Shown piece by piece: positions 35,107 to 47,119 of a stretch of 64,000 bases of DNA (position 1 is the first letter of the stretch; every line of letters begins with the position of its first letter). The DNA is taken from contig NC_089593.1 in NCBI RefSeq assembly GCF_019320115.1, forward strand, positions 35,659,835-35,723,834, written 5' to 3'. The translations under genes and the position numbers were made by a program. Source of the DNA: Miscanthus floridulus. Lineage: Eukaryota > Streptophyta > Magnoliopsida > Poales > Poaceae. Under the pieces are notes generated by a model. The model was given only the letters and a program-made list of their open reading frames with translations. It did not search any database and was not told the origin of the DNA.

Positions 35107-35893
35107 GAATTAATTTTTCCATGAAATGAAAAACTTAGAAAATTGTTAGAAAATTGTAAAAAAATCCGTACTAGTTGAACTTGCGGACCATGTTCAGCTC
35201 GGCGAGCATGTTCTCTGCCGAGCGGTAACGGACGTCAAGGAGGAGCTTTGATTCTACGAGGGAGAGCGGCAACGGTCGTGGAAGACCGTGTTCCCTTTCT
35301 CGTAGAATCAGAGCTCTTCCTTGGCCAAGTACGGTGCCGTCCGGTGGAGAAATGCTCGTCGAGATGATCACGTAAGCAAGGTCAACTAGTACGGATGGTT
35401 ATTTATTGAAACATGTTTTTGAGCTATAATTTGATGGATATTTGATAACTTCAGGCCTACAAATGTCATCTACAAATGTTACTATCCTCGACAACCTAAA
35501 CGCCCGCGAGCACGCCGATATCGAACAGGTCACTTAAAATTATTTTTTCCATGAAATGAAATACTTAGAAATCATGCGTTTTATTTTTTAGAATTAAATT
35601 TTCCATGAAATGAAAAACTTAGAAAATAGTTAGAAAATTATAGAAAATCCGTACTAGTTGAACTTGCGGACCGTGTTCATTTCGGCGAGCATGTTCTCTG
35701 CCGAGCGGTAACGGACGTCAAGGAGGAGCTTTGATTCTACGAGGGAGAGCGGCAACGGTCGTGGAAGACCGTGTTGCCTTTCTCGTAGAATCAAAGCTCT
35801 TCCTTGGCCAAGTACGGTGCCGTCCGGTGGAGAAATGCTCGCCGAGATGATCACGTAAGCAATGTCAACTAGTATGGATGGTTATTTATTGAA
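35107..35893. repeat. Direct duplication, each copy with a long hairpin
   Basis: About 300 bp at 35107-35410 recurs at 35589-35893 (offset about 483) with few differences. Each copy contains a foldback. In the second copy AAGGAGGAGCTTTGATTCTA with GAG (35720-35743) pairs with 35782-35805 over 24 bases with one mismatch; in the first copy 35237-35260 pairs with 35299-35322 with two. An inner stem GGCAACGGTC / GACCGTGTTGCC extends the second hairpin. Each copy also gives a 66-residue minus-strand frame differing at a few residues. No domain is recognised, and the palindromic sequence alone can explain it. Confidence 0.75.
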
Positions 35894-36113
35894 ACATGTT
35901 TTTGAGCTATGTGATTTCTATGTTATTTTTAGCTCAAAATCACATGATGATTTACAATAGTAAAATCACTTGATAGTTTGGTATTTTACTATTATACATA
36001 GTACATATTTCATGGTTTAGTTAGATAAATAAATAATTTTAGTTTTGTTTAAATATATTATTTTAGAAAATGTGAAATTTACACTAATTTACAAAAATAA
36101 GTATAGAAAGTAG

Positions 36114-36634
36114 ATGACAACTGGTACCGGATCCTCGGCCTCTCGTTCGGTTGTGAAACGACTGAGGCCAGAACCCCCTCTCATTATCTACGGCAAGTGT
36201 AAGCAGAAGATTGTGATGGAGTACCGAGTCAAGAGACAGGGACCCAACAAGGGTCGTGTTTTCTACAAGTGCCCGGATTGCGATGTGAGTTTCTTACGCA
36301 TTTGATTATTATGGCTAATTGACCTGCTTTTCTTGAATATTTTTGACTAAATATTTTTTGGCTTTAATTTCAGTGGGAGGGCAATGGATGCGATGGTTGA
36401 TACTGGGAGGAAGATTATGCTACATACGTGCAGAATTCAGGTGCGCTTGAGGTAGCGGCTGCTGATGATGAGGCAGTGAGCCAGCAGGAGAAGCTTATTG
36501 ATATTCAACAAAAGAATGATTTGTCTTTTTTAGTTGCGTACGGTCACGAAATAATTATGTTACTGAAGTGCATTATAGTTTTAGTTTGTTTAGTGATAGT
36601 TGGGATTGCTTACGTTGTAGCTAGGCTTAGTTAA
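36114..36634 (+). pseudogene. GRF-type zinc-finger protein with C-terminal membrane helix, one nonsense codon
   Basis: Exon 1 (36114-36284, 57 codons) and exon 2 (36374-36634) are joined by an 89-base intron with GTGAGT and TTTCAG ends, phase 0. The protein has a basic N terminus, then a GRF-type zinc-finger pattern: a Cys in YGKCKQK, FYKCPDCD before the splice, and C then YWEEDY after it. The C terminus is a single hydrophobic helix (IIMLLKCIIVLVCLVIVGIA). GRF fingers bind single-stranded nucleic acid in several DNA repair enzymes; the role of short membrane-anchored forms in grasses is not known to me. A TGA at 36398-36400 interrupts the finger between CDG and YWEEDY. It lies just upstream of and parallel to the transposase, so it is probably an element-borne passenger. 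Confidence 0.7.
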
Positions 36635-36723
36635 TTAATCAACCGTGTATGTGTCATCTATGTTGTGTAATAAAATACTTAATTATGTTCAAGGTTTTCA
36701 TAATTTGTCATGTAATGCAGATT

Positions 36724-39700
36724 ATGTCACGCCATTGGATGTACAATGCCGATCGCTACTCCCAAGATTTTATTGAGGGCGTGCACTATTTCTTAGGTGT
36801 GGCCGAGGCAAATAAGCGGGATGGTTTCATGTGATGTCCATGTGCCATATATAAGAATTTAAAGGAATATTCAAGCTCAATGAGTCTTCATTCACATTTA
36901 CTTAAGTCAGGTTTCATTTCAAACTATATATGTTGGACTAAGCATGGAGAAAGCAGGGTCATGATGGAAGAAGGTGAAGGAGAAGATTTAGACATTGATG
37001 ACATTATTGCTCAGTATGGTGCCTTTGATGATACTACAATGGGGGGAGATGAAGAAGAGGTAGCGACAGAAGATGATCTCGGTGATGCTCTTGGCGATGC
37101 CATTCGTGATGCACAACAAGAATGCGAAAGTGAAAAAAAAGAAAGTTAAGTTCGAGCGCATGCTTAAGGATCATACGAAGTTGCTATACTCGACAGCCGA
37201 AGAGGAGCAAAAAAGTTGGGTACAACATTGGAATTGCTACAGTGGAAGGCAAAGAATGGTGTATCCGATAAGGCATTTGGGAATTTATTGAACCTCATAA
37301 AGAAGATGCTTCCGAAGCCAAATGAATTGTCCACCACTACGTATGAAGCAAAAAAGGTTGTCTGCCCTTTGGGATTAAAAATCTAGAAGATACATGCATG
37401 TCCTAATGACTGTATCCTCTACCATGGCAATGAATATGAGAATTTGGATGAATGCCCGGTATGTAAAGCAGCGCGGTATAAGATCAGGCACGATGATCCT
37501 GGTGACGTCGAGGGTGAACAACGTCCTAGAAAGAAAATCCCTGCCAAGGTTATGTGGTATGCTCCTATAATACCACGCTTAAAACGTTTGTTCAGAAATA
37601 AAGACCATGCAAAGTTGTTGCGGTGGCATAAAGAAGACTGTAAGGTAGACAATATGCTGAGACACCCAGCTGATGGGTCCTAGCAGAGAGCGATAGACAG
37701 GGAATTTCCAGAGTTTGCAAATGAGGATAGAAACTTAAGGTTCGCCTTAAGTACAGATGGTATGAATCCTTTTAGGGAGCAGAGCACTAGTCATAGCACT
37801 TGGCCAATTACTCTATGTATCTACAACCTTCCTCCATGGTTATGCATGAAGCGGAAGTTCATTATGATGCAAATCCTCATCCAAGGTCTAAGGCAACCTA
37901 GCAACGACATTGATGTCTATCTAAAGCATTAGTTGAAGAACTTCTAGTTTTATGGAACAAACCAGGTGTACGTGTCTGGGATGAGTACAAACAAGAATAC
38001 TTTGACCTACGAGCAATGTTGTTCGTAATAATCAATGATTGGCCTGCTTTAAGTAATCTTTCAGGTCCGACAAACAAAGGATATAATGCATGCACACATT
38101 GTTTTGATGACCTTGACAGTATATATTTGAAAAGATATTGAAAGGTCATGTACCTTAGCCATCGTCGATTCCTTCCTTTGAATCACCAAGTAAGAAAGAA
38201 AAGGAAGCATTTTAAAGGTAAGCCAGACCACCGGAAGAAGCCTCATAACCGAATCGGAGAAGATGTACTCGCAATGGTCAAGGATGTGAAAGTAGTATTT
38301 GGAAAGGGACAAGGCAACGAATCTATTCCCAAAGATGCTAAGGGACACGCACCCATGTGGAAGAAGAAGTCCATCTTTTAGGAGCTACCATATTAGCAAG
38401 TCCTAGAGGTCCACAACGGAGTCGACGTGATGCACCTGACAAAGAATCTTTGTGTGAACCTGTTAGGATTCATGGGTGTGTACGGGAAGCCAAAGGATTC
38501 ACTTGAAGCACGCCAGGACTTGCAGGGCATGAAAGAACAAGACAACCTTCATCCAGAGAAGACAGATGATGGACGTCATTACTTAAGTCCTGCTAGCTAC
38601 ACGCTTAGCAAAGAAGAGAGGGACAGCATGTTCGAATGTCTAAGCAGCATCAAGGTCCCATCGGGATTCTCCTCCAATATAAAGGGTATAATAAATGTGC
38701 TAGAGAAGAAATTCTTAAACTTAAAGTCCCACGATTGCCACGTGCTTATGACGCAATTGCTTCCAGTTGCTTTAAGAGGAATTCTACCTCCATATGTACG
38801 TCTAGCCATTGTGAAGCTATGTGCATTCCTCAATGCAATTTCTCAGAAGGCAATCAATCTAGTGGAACTAGCTACTCTATAGAATGATGTGGTTCAATGT
38901 CTTGTCAGCTTTGAGTTGGTGTTCTCTCCATCCTTCTTTAATATCATGACACACCTCCTAGTTCATTTGGTGAAGGAGATTAGTATTCTTGGACCTATGT
39001 TCTTACATAACATGTTCCCCTTCGAGAGGTTTATGGGAGTCTTGAAGAAATATGTGAAAGTCCGTACATCGAGATACATAAGGAGTTCTTACGATCCAAG
39101 TTTCCAGGGAAGACTGAAGCTTGGATTATGCGTCAGCACATGGAAAGTTTCAGTGGTTGGTTGCGAAAAGAATGTCAAGGTGATGACAATATTGATGAGC
39201 AACTGTATTTATTAGCTAGGCAACCATCGTGGCATATCCTCACGTACCAAGGGTACGAGATAAATGGGAATACATTTTACACAGTTGCCCAAGATAAAAG
39301 GAGCACCAATCAAAATAGTTGTGTTCGCATAGATGGCACAGATCCAAATGGGAATATACAAACATATTATGGCCGCATAGAAGATATATGGGAACTAGAC
39401 TATGCACCTAATTTTAAAGTCCCTTTGTTCCGGTGGCAATGGGTGAAGCTGACCGGAGGAGGGGTAACAGTTGACAAAGAGTATGGAATGACAACAGTGA
39501 ACCTCAGCAATATTGGGTACAAAGACGAACCATTCGTCCTTGCTGCCGACGTGAGTCAGATGTTCTATGTGAAAGACATGTCTCCAAAATTAAAGAGACG
39601 AAAAAACAAAGACATCAACTCAATGATCAATGAGCCAAAGCGCCATATAGTTCTTTCTAGGAAAATAAATATAGTGGAAATTGAAGACAAGTCAGATATG

Positions 39701-39796
39701 TTAGAAGATTATGAAAGAAATGTCCGAATTCCACCCTTCGTAGTGAAGAAAGATCCAAGCATCATGTTAAATGATGAAGACACTCTATGGTTATGA
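36724..39796 (+). pseudogene. CACTA transposase (TNP2) pseudogene
   Basis: The transposase cuts and joins the element ends. Domain order: transposase-associated domain (MSRHWMYNADRYSQDFIEGV, 36724 on; TGA after GFM), an acidic linker (36960-37130), TNP2 (KKVVCPLGLK, KIHACPNDCILYHGNEYENL, IPAKVMWYAPIIPRLKRLF, RFALSTDGMNPF near 37740, INDWPALSNLSGPTNKGYNA near 38030, DVMHLTKNLCVNLLGFMGVY near 38425), then DUF4218 (LSKEERDSMFECLSSIK, FMGVLKKYV) and DUF4216 (39240-39790, VPLFRWQW...YKDEPFVLA). At least eight lesions are present: stops near 36834, 37147, 37384, 37681, 38152 and 38379, a frameshift near 37925, a TAG near 38881 and a frameshift near 39140. The DUF4216 end is open. Confidence 0.9.
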
Positions 39797-39874
39797 CAAG
39801 ATCATAACCAAGGGTCATACGTCAAGAAGAAATTCACTGTTGTTCCCGCATGATACAACGATGCATTGTTGTGA
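39797..39874. other. Short non-coding tail after the transposase
   Basis: Seventy-eight bases between the transposase stop and the first satellite unit. They carry the remains of the gene end (ATCATAACCAAGGGTCATAC) and no further frame. Confidence 0.4.
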
Positions 39875-41657
39875 CATAGTTTTAGAAAGTCTATATGAGA
39901 TTCAAGAATTTATGACTAGTGTTTGATAAAACTTTCTCAAATGGGGAAATGAACTATGTAAAAAATTGTAGATCTTGCTGAGATGATCAAACTTGGTATT
40001 CAGAGTTTTTTCATCTGAGGTCATTTAGTGTCGTATTTGAGCAAGTTTGACCAAGTCAAATTTGGTCAAATGAAAAAAAACAACACTTTGACTCTAGTAT
40101 TATGAACTCTAAATGACTTCCAATTGAAAAGTTTTGAATACCAAGTTTGTTAAAATCATCAAGATCTACAATTGTTGTTTTGGCCAACTTTCCATTTGAG
40201 ATAGTTTGGACAGTTCAAATTTCCCATTTTTAAATTTCAACGCCTACAAACTAGTTTTCGGAACCCTAGATTGTCTCAAATTAAAAAGTTTTGAATACCA
40301 TGTTTGTTCAGCTCATCAAGATCTACAATATTTATATAGGCCATTTTTTCATTTGAGAAAGTTTGAAAAAAAATATAGTTTAAATTTCACAAGTATGACA
40401 TAGTTTTAGAAAGTCTATATGAGATTCAAGAATTTATGACTAGTGATTGATAAAACTTTCACAAATGGGAAAATGAGCTATGTAACAATTGTAGATCTTG
40501 CTGAGATGATCAAACTTGGTATTCATAGTTTTTTCATCTGAGGTCATTTAGTGTCTCATTTGAGCAAGTTTGACCAAGTCAAATTTGGTTAAATAAAAAA
40601 ATAACACTTTGACTCTAGTATTATGAACTCTAAATGACTTCAAATTGAAAAGTTTTGAATACAAAGTTTGTTAAAATCATCAAGATCTACAATTGTTGTT
40701 TTGGTCAACTTTCCATTTGAGATAGTTTGGATGGTTCAAATTTGTGATTTTTAAATTTTGACGCCTACAAACTAGTTTTCGGAACCCTAGATTGTCTCAA
40801 ATTGAAAAGTTTTGAATACCAAGTTTGTTTAGATCATCAGGATATACAATACTTATATAGTCCATTTTTTCATTTGAGAAAGTTTGAACAAAATGTAGTT
40901 CAAATTTCACAAGTGCGTGACATAGTTTTAGAAAGTCTATATGAGATTCAAGAATTTGTGACTAGTGTTTGATAAAACTTTCTCAAATGAGAAAATGAGC
41001 TATGTAACAATTGTAGATCTTGCTGAGATGATCAAACTTGGTATTCAGAGTTTTTTCATCTGATGTCATTTAGTGTCTCATTTGAGCAAGTTTGACCAAG
41101 TCAAATTTGGTCAAATGAAAAAAATAACACTTTGACTGTAGTATTATGAACTCTAAATGACTTCAAATTAAAAAGTTTTGAATACCAAGTTTGTTAAAAT
41201 CATCAAGATCTATAATTGTTGTTTTGGTCAACTTTCCATTTGGGATAGTTTGGACGGTTCAAATTTATGATTTTTAAATTTTGATGCCTATAAACTAGTT
41301 TTCGGAACCCTAGGTTGTCTCAAATTGAAAAGTTTTGAATACCAAGTTTGTTCAGCTCATCAAGATCTACAATCCTTATATAGGCCATTTTTTCATTTGA
41401 GAAAGTTTGAACAAAATGTAGTTCAAATTTCACAAGTGTGTGACATAGTTTTAGAAAGTCTATATGAGATTCAAGAATTTATGACTAGTGTTTGATAAAA
41501 CTTTCTCAAATGGGAAAATGAGCTATGTAACAATTATAGATCTTGCTGAGATGATCAAACTTGATATTCAGAGTTTTTTTATTTGAGGTCATTTAGTGTC
41601 TTATTTGAGCAAGTTTGACCAAGTAAAATTTGGTCAAATGAAAAAACAACACTTTGG
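39875..41657. repeat. Tandem array of a 523-bp satellite inside the CACTA element
   Basis: Units start with CATAGTTTTAGAAAGTC at 39875, 40399, 40921 and 41444, so periods are 524, 522 and 523 bases; the fourth unit breaks off at about 41657. Within each unit AGTTTTGAATACCAAGTTTG occurs twice, so the unit itself may have arisen by an older duplication of about 200 bp. It is AT-rich with no open frame. It separates the transposase gene from the second gene. Confidence 0.9.
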
Positions 41658-41920
41658 CCGGCTGCCAAAATTCTCAGGCCTTTAGTCCCGGCCCAGGCCA
41701 GGAACCGGGACTAAAGGGTGGGCGGAATTGCCCATCCAAAAATACCTTTAGTCCCGGCTGGTAACACCAACCGGGACTAAAGATCCTTTAGTCCCGGCTG
41801 GTAAGCCGAACCGGGACGACTAAAGGGTTAGACCTTTAGTCCCGGTTGGTGTTACCAGTCGGGACTAAAGGATCTTTAGTCCCGGTTGGTGTTACCAGCC
41901 GGGACTAAAGGGTCCCGGCC
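41658..41920. repeat. Internal block of CACTA subterminal repeats
   Basis: Five or so hairpin units of the form TTTAGTCCCGG...CCGGGACTAAA, each 35-40 bases, lie in the middle of the element rather than at an end. The words are the same as at 34600-34735 and 47120-47330. The block directly precedes a TATA box and a GC-rich leader. It is either the former 5' end of a second element fused here or a duplicated promoter for the second gene. Confidence 0.8.
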
Positions 41921-41928
41921 TATATATA
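41921..41928 (+). promoter_or_regulatory. TATA box for the second CACTA gene
   Basis: TATATATA follows the internal repeat block and precedes a GC-rich presumed leader (41950-42180). The first coding ATG recognised is at 42917, so a long or spliced leader is implied. Confidence 0.5.
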
Positions 41929-41949
41929 TCGAACGGTTCCTCTATTCAT

Positions 41950-42916
41950 CTTCTACTTTTTGATCTACAACGTCGATCTCGTCGTCTCTGCCGTGCCCGG
42001 CCGCGTCGAGCTCTGCCGCGCCGCCGTCGTCGTCTACCTCCGCCTGACCTCGTCATCGAGCCCCGCCCGGTGGCCGTCGAGATCATCTCCGTCGTACGTC
42101 ATCCTCGCGCGGCTTAGCTCGGCCCTGTGGCCGGCCAGCACGCCCGCCATGGCCATCCGCCCCTAGCCTGCTAGCTATAGCTCGGCCATATTTTTTAGAT
42201 AGTTTTTTAGATAGTTTTTAGGTAGTGTTTGATATATATGTTAGATTAAAATGTATTAAAATTTAATTAGTAGTTTATTCTTAGTTTTTAGATAGTTTTT
42301 GATATATGTTAATTAGATTTAAATGTATTAAAATTTAATTAGTACTTTATTTAGATAGTTTTTTTAGATAGTTTTTTATTATAGTTTTTGATATATTTAG
42401 TAATTATTATTCCATCTCTCTCTATATATGTGTTAGATTTAATTTTGATTTAGTAATTCTATCTATGTATATATGTTAGGTTTAATTAGATATAGTAATT
42501 AATTCTATCTAGAGATTCTATATGTATACATATATATGTACTTAATTATTTCTATGTGTATATATACATGTACTTAATTATTTCCATGTGTTGAGAGAGA
42601 GAGAAAATTGTATCTAGCGAGACATTCTATGTGTTATCACATGCATATCTAGAGATATATACATATGCACTTATTCTATGTGTTGAGGGAGAGAGAAAAT
42701 TGTATCATTCTATGTGTATATATACATGTACTTATTTCCATGTTTTTTGATCGAAAGTGTTTTTGATTCGATTCCAAAGCCTATACCTTATTATTGTTTA
42801 TCCTTATAAAATATTATGTGTTATTATATTTAATTGGATTTAGTAATTCTATATGTGTTATCACATGTACTTATGTTATGTGCCATAGTAATTCTATCTA
42901 TGTCTTGAAGATACAA
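41950..42916 (+). other. Presumed leader and intron region of the second CACTA gene
   Basis: The first part (41950-42180) is GC-rich. The rest is T-rich with repeated TTAGATAGTTTTT and TTCTATGTGTATATATACATG words, like a plant 5' intron. An ATG-led frame at 41960-42166 shows no domain; it could be leader or a decayed first exon. The last bases before 42917 (TGTCTTGAAG) could be a splice acceptor. Confidence 0.4.
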
Positions 42917-44676
42917 ATGGCTGCTCCGGATGATAACTTGAATGATGACATAATGGCGGATATTATCAACGCCGGCACCAATACGGATGTAGATGACACG
43001 AGTCAGTACTTTGTTGATTATGATGATATCCTGAATATCCCGATGGTTGAAGATCAACAAATTGTCGCGCAAGAAAATACTGGCGAGGTATATTCGATTA
43101 TCTATCATCTCTTATAGATGCATGCGTACGTATATTTGTTGTTAATCGTTGTGTTTCTACTCATGTAGCCGGTCTCTGGATCTACATCAACCATCGACAA
43201 GAGTAGGAAAGTCTAAGGGCCAAAAAAGCCATTAGAGGGCCATTTCATAATATCAGAATTCGACACCGACACCGGCAAACCATTGGGACCACATGCTCAG
43301 ACATATGTCAATCAATATGGGTTCATTGTAAGGGATAGGATCCCAGTTAGTGCTCGTGAATGGAAGCAGAAGATATCCGCACCTAATGTTAGTTTTGTAT
43401 CTGATCGTGACAAGAACCTAGCTTGGATAGATATCACTTAGCATTTCACATTACAAGCAGATAATGCTTTGAAGGAGCTAGTGAGGGATTGGACAATAAA
43501 GAAGATGGCAACATTGTTCCAAAGTTGGAAGAAGACATTGTATAAAAAGTTTATCTTGAAGAATGAAACGCTGGATTTCAATGCTAAGGCGTTTGTCAAG
43601 TTGGAGTCCCATTGGGATGACTTCGTACAATACAAGACATCTCAAGAGAGTGAGGAACGTGTGATGAGGAATCAGCAGAATGCCCGACAGAAGCAATACC
43701 ATTATCGCATAGGATCAGGTGGTTATAGGAGTGGTATTCCCAAGTGTCAGAACCTAGAAGCAGAGATTACTGCCAAGGGAATCATACCTGAAACAATAGA
43801 GAAGAACTGGCCTCAACGTGTGAAGAATTGGTTCTACGCTCATGGGGGAAGCCTAGACCCAGACACTGGCAAGCTAATTTTTGGCTAAAAAATTGAGAGA
43901 GCAACACAGAGACTAGCTCGTGCTAGGGAAGAAGCTGATAGTGGTGTTTTCAAGCCCAACAGAGAAAAGGATGAATTGACATATGCCCTAGAGAATCCTG
44001 AACACGGTGGTCGAACAAGAGGCTATGGGGCGGTTCCGTGGCTACAAGCATTCCCAGCAGACAAGGATACCTACAAAAACTGCCAGAGAAAGAAGGATGA
44101 GGAGGCAGACCGAATCCATGTATTGGAGCAATTTGTTAATGAGTCACGACAAGCATTGCTTGAATCATGTGAACGAGAAAAATCTCTTGAGGCAAGAATG
44201 CAGGAGGAGATCAAGAGGCAAGTGCAGCTAGCAATGAGTCAAATGCAATCGCAATCAACGCCGGGAGTCACCATTAGCCTCGTTGGTCAGATGAAAAGCA
44301 GTTGTGCTTCCACGGAGCTGCCAGTTATTCAAAGTGACACTGGGTTGCACTTCCCTGTTGATGACATTACTGAGCCTCTAACAACATGTGAGCTACACAT
44401 TCTAGATGGTAATAATGCATAAATCATGGTGGTTGTCGGGGTTGTATCTCCAATAGACCGAACGAAGACACCAAGAATCCATGGATCAGTTATTTAACCT
44501 AGATATGCTAGCATCTCGGTCGATAGAGTGCTCAAAGGTTACAGCAATGTTCCTCTTGACATTGAAGGTGGTGATGGGGAGAAGACACTAGGAGAAGCAG
44601 AGAAGACATTTATTCAATGGCGCAAACGCTTCATCATCATTCCTGGGGCGCCACCGCTTCCCCTACCTCACCCTAG
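42917..44676 (+). pseudogene. CACTA second gene, Transposase_24 part
   Basis: Exon 42917-43087 (MAAPDDNLNDDIMADIINAG, acidic) is joined by a GTATAT...TGTAG intron to exon 43169-44676. The second exon encodes the plant transposase Transposase_24 region: LGPHAQTYVNQYGFIVRDRI, WKKTLYKKFILKN, WDDFVQYKTSQESEERVMRN, YHYRIGSGGYRSGIP, followed by a coiled coil (44100-44240). The frame stays in phase over 43169-44422 but has stops at 43214 (TAA), 43439 (TAG) and 43886 (TAA), and another TAA at 44420. The product is thought to assist CACTA transposition or bind its ends, but its role is not well established. As it stands only short pieces could be made. Confidence 0.8.
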
Positions 44677-44764
44677 GTACAAATGAAAGTGAATGAAATA
44701 TTATTTTCCATTAATTTTATATTGGCTTCAAAAATAATTGACCCACAACTTGTTTTTGTAGCAG

Positions 44765-46652
44765 GGTCTCCCCCAGCCTAGCCCAATCATTCATTCCCCA
44801 TCTAATCACAGTGTCGCGGGGGGCGAGATGACTTCATCCCCACGGCGATCTCTAACTCCTACACCGGCCCCATCGCCTCCACAACGATCTCCAACTCCTA
44901 CACCGGCCCCACCGCCTCCACAACGATCTCCAACGCCTCCACGCCGGACTCCAACACCGGCCTCATCGCCTCCACGCCGGTCTCCAACACCGCCCCCACC
45001 CCCTCCATAGCGACGTACTACAAAGATGTCTAAGGTCCCGGCGGCAAAGAAGACCCCAAAAAAAGAGTTATTTCTCAAGAAATACTTCCTGAAAAGACTG
45101 ATGAGCAAATAGCAGCTGAAGAAGACAAAAAAGTGAGATTTTTTATAGATATCCAAAAGCAGAGACAAGCGAATCTTGAGGAGAAGTCGTACTTTTACAT
45201 ACCACGAGATCAACTGAGGCAGTTAGTTGAAGCTCACGAGAAAAAGATGCTTGAAGTTCGTAAGCCTCCGCCACTATCAGACTATGACCGCTCCCTCGTG
45301 AAGTCACATGATGCACATAAGAAAAGAAAAAGAGCATCAGGGAAGGATGTCCCACAGCTCGGACAACAGAAGCAACCAATGCAAAATCTTGTTGTTGCTA
45401 ATGAATATGGTTCCAACATAGAAGTCTATCGATCAGACAACTCTGGAAAAGTGTCGGTTCAAGACCTTAATACTTTTTTTGAACAAACTGGTTTAACCTT
45501 GGATCAAGTGACAGGCAAAGCTCTAATCCATAACCTGGAAGTTGATACCTGGAAGACTTATAAATTTGGCAAAAGTCTGTACAACCCTGCGGCTCTGAAT
45601 GAATTGGGTACGCAAATGTACTTGCTCAATAAGTGGTACATGCAGGCGTGTGGCAGGGGTGAGCAGTGGATCTTTGTCAGATTTAGAGACCATCATTACT
45701 TCTGTAGCGATGACATCTTACATATTAGTTTCGAAGAATTGCATCAACTATACCACTTGGACGCTTTGGACAAATCAATCATTAGCTCCTTTTGTTTGTA
45801 AGTGATTCTTACTTTTATTTAATAAACTCACTTCCATGCGTACGTGTATATAATTATCCTCACATGTAACTTATATTTTTATACAGATTCCAGATGTTAG
45901 AGCTCCAAAGAATACAAGACACCAGTGTTGGCTTCATTGATCCTTATATCGTATTCAAAACTGATATTATTGTCAAGGAGCACTGGGTATCTGAAGCACA
46001 GACGAATATCATGAAGTTCTTCGTGAAGCAGCACGATAAGACAACAATACTTTTCCCGTACAACTTTGAGTAAGTGTTAATAATAATGTAGTCTACACAT
46101 TTTATGTAATATCAATACAACTTATATGCATATACGTGTGTGTATAAACCAATGCAGGTTTCACTGGATACTCATTGTCATTGAGTTAAACTCAAGTCAG
46201 TTAGTAATCTTGGACTCATTGAGAAAAGAGCGAGCACTATACCAAGATATGATAGACATTATCCAGGGGTAATTTCGATCTCTCACGCACAACTATTATT
46301 GAATAGACTTTGCCATAATTTATTAACGATCGTACATTATTGGTCGCATAGGGTTTGGAAAGAGTTTATTCGGCAACACCGCAAGGATTGCAAGACACCA
46401 CTTAATGTAGTTGAAATACCAGTAAGTTGTACTATATATACTTCCCCATGTGTTTAATTATTATATCGTACTTTAATTTACGTGTGAGATGATGAGAATA
46501 ATCTTCTTCTCGTACAGTGGTGTTTGCGGCAGGAACCATGTAATAACTTGTGTGGATACTACGTTTGTGAATTTATCACTGCACACATAAGAAGAACTCC
46601 TGAAGATATCTTCAGAGTACGTATATATCAAATTTTTATTTATTTTTAAATG

Positions 46653-46689
<37 letters not shown>

Positions 46690-46857
46690 TAATACTTTTC
46701 CCTTTATTTCAAATGCAAGACTGAATGGTTGAAACGAAGGGTCATACAAAAAGACCATCTGAAAGCAGTTCAAGAGTCAATAGCAGGATATCTTCTAGAA
46801 AAAGTGCTAAATCCCAGCGGCGAGTTCTACTTTGATCCTAAGGAACTAATGATGTAA
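44765..46857 (+). pseudogene. CACTA second gene, Pro-rich linker and Ulp1/C48 peptidase part
   Basis: Exons read by splice signals and phase: 44765-45797, 45887-46069, 46158-46268, 46352-46421, 46518-46616, 46720-46857. The first begins with a Ser/Pro/Thr repeat (PTPTPAPPPPQRSPTP); a TAG at about 45008 and a frameshift in the A-run near 45060 break it. From about 45100 to the TAA at 46855 the frame is open across all five introns. The C48 triad is visible: His in FHWILIVIE (46162), Asp in VILDSLR (46213), Cys in NNLCGYYVCEF (46551), with a Gln at 46530. Such peptidases cleave SUMO-like proteins. The intact exons contrast with the broken transposase of the same element. Confidence 0.8.
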
Positions 46858-47119
46858 ATTAAATGTTTATTGATATCGTTATTTTCGAGAATAAGATTAT
46901 GAAAGTGTTGTATATATACATATATATCTATAATATATATAGTTTCATACTTTATTCGAATATAATAATGCTCAAGATGAGAATTAGATGTAATTATATG
47001 CGTGCGTGTATTTATATTAGCAGCGTAGAATACGTACATAAAAACATATTATATATTAAACAAATATGTGTAACTGAACTGAAAACAAATTAAACAAAAA
47101 AAAAAGAAAAAGAAAAGGA

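Noticed and set aside
41960..42166. 68-codon frame after the internal TATA box as a separate gene
   Set aside because: GC-rich leader sequence without a domain. It may be part of the 5' leader of the second CACTA gene, but there is no support for an independent gene.
44806..45213. Glycine-rich minus-strand frame opposite the Pro-rich exon
   Set aside because: It is the antisense of the Ser/Pro/Thr repeat in the second CACTA gene.
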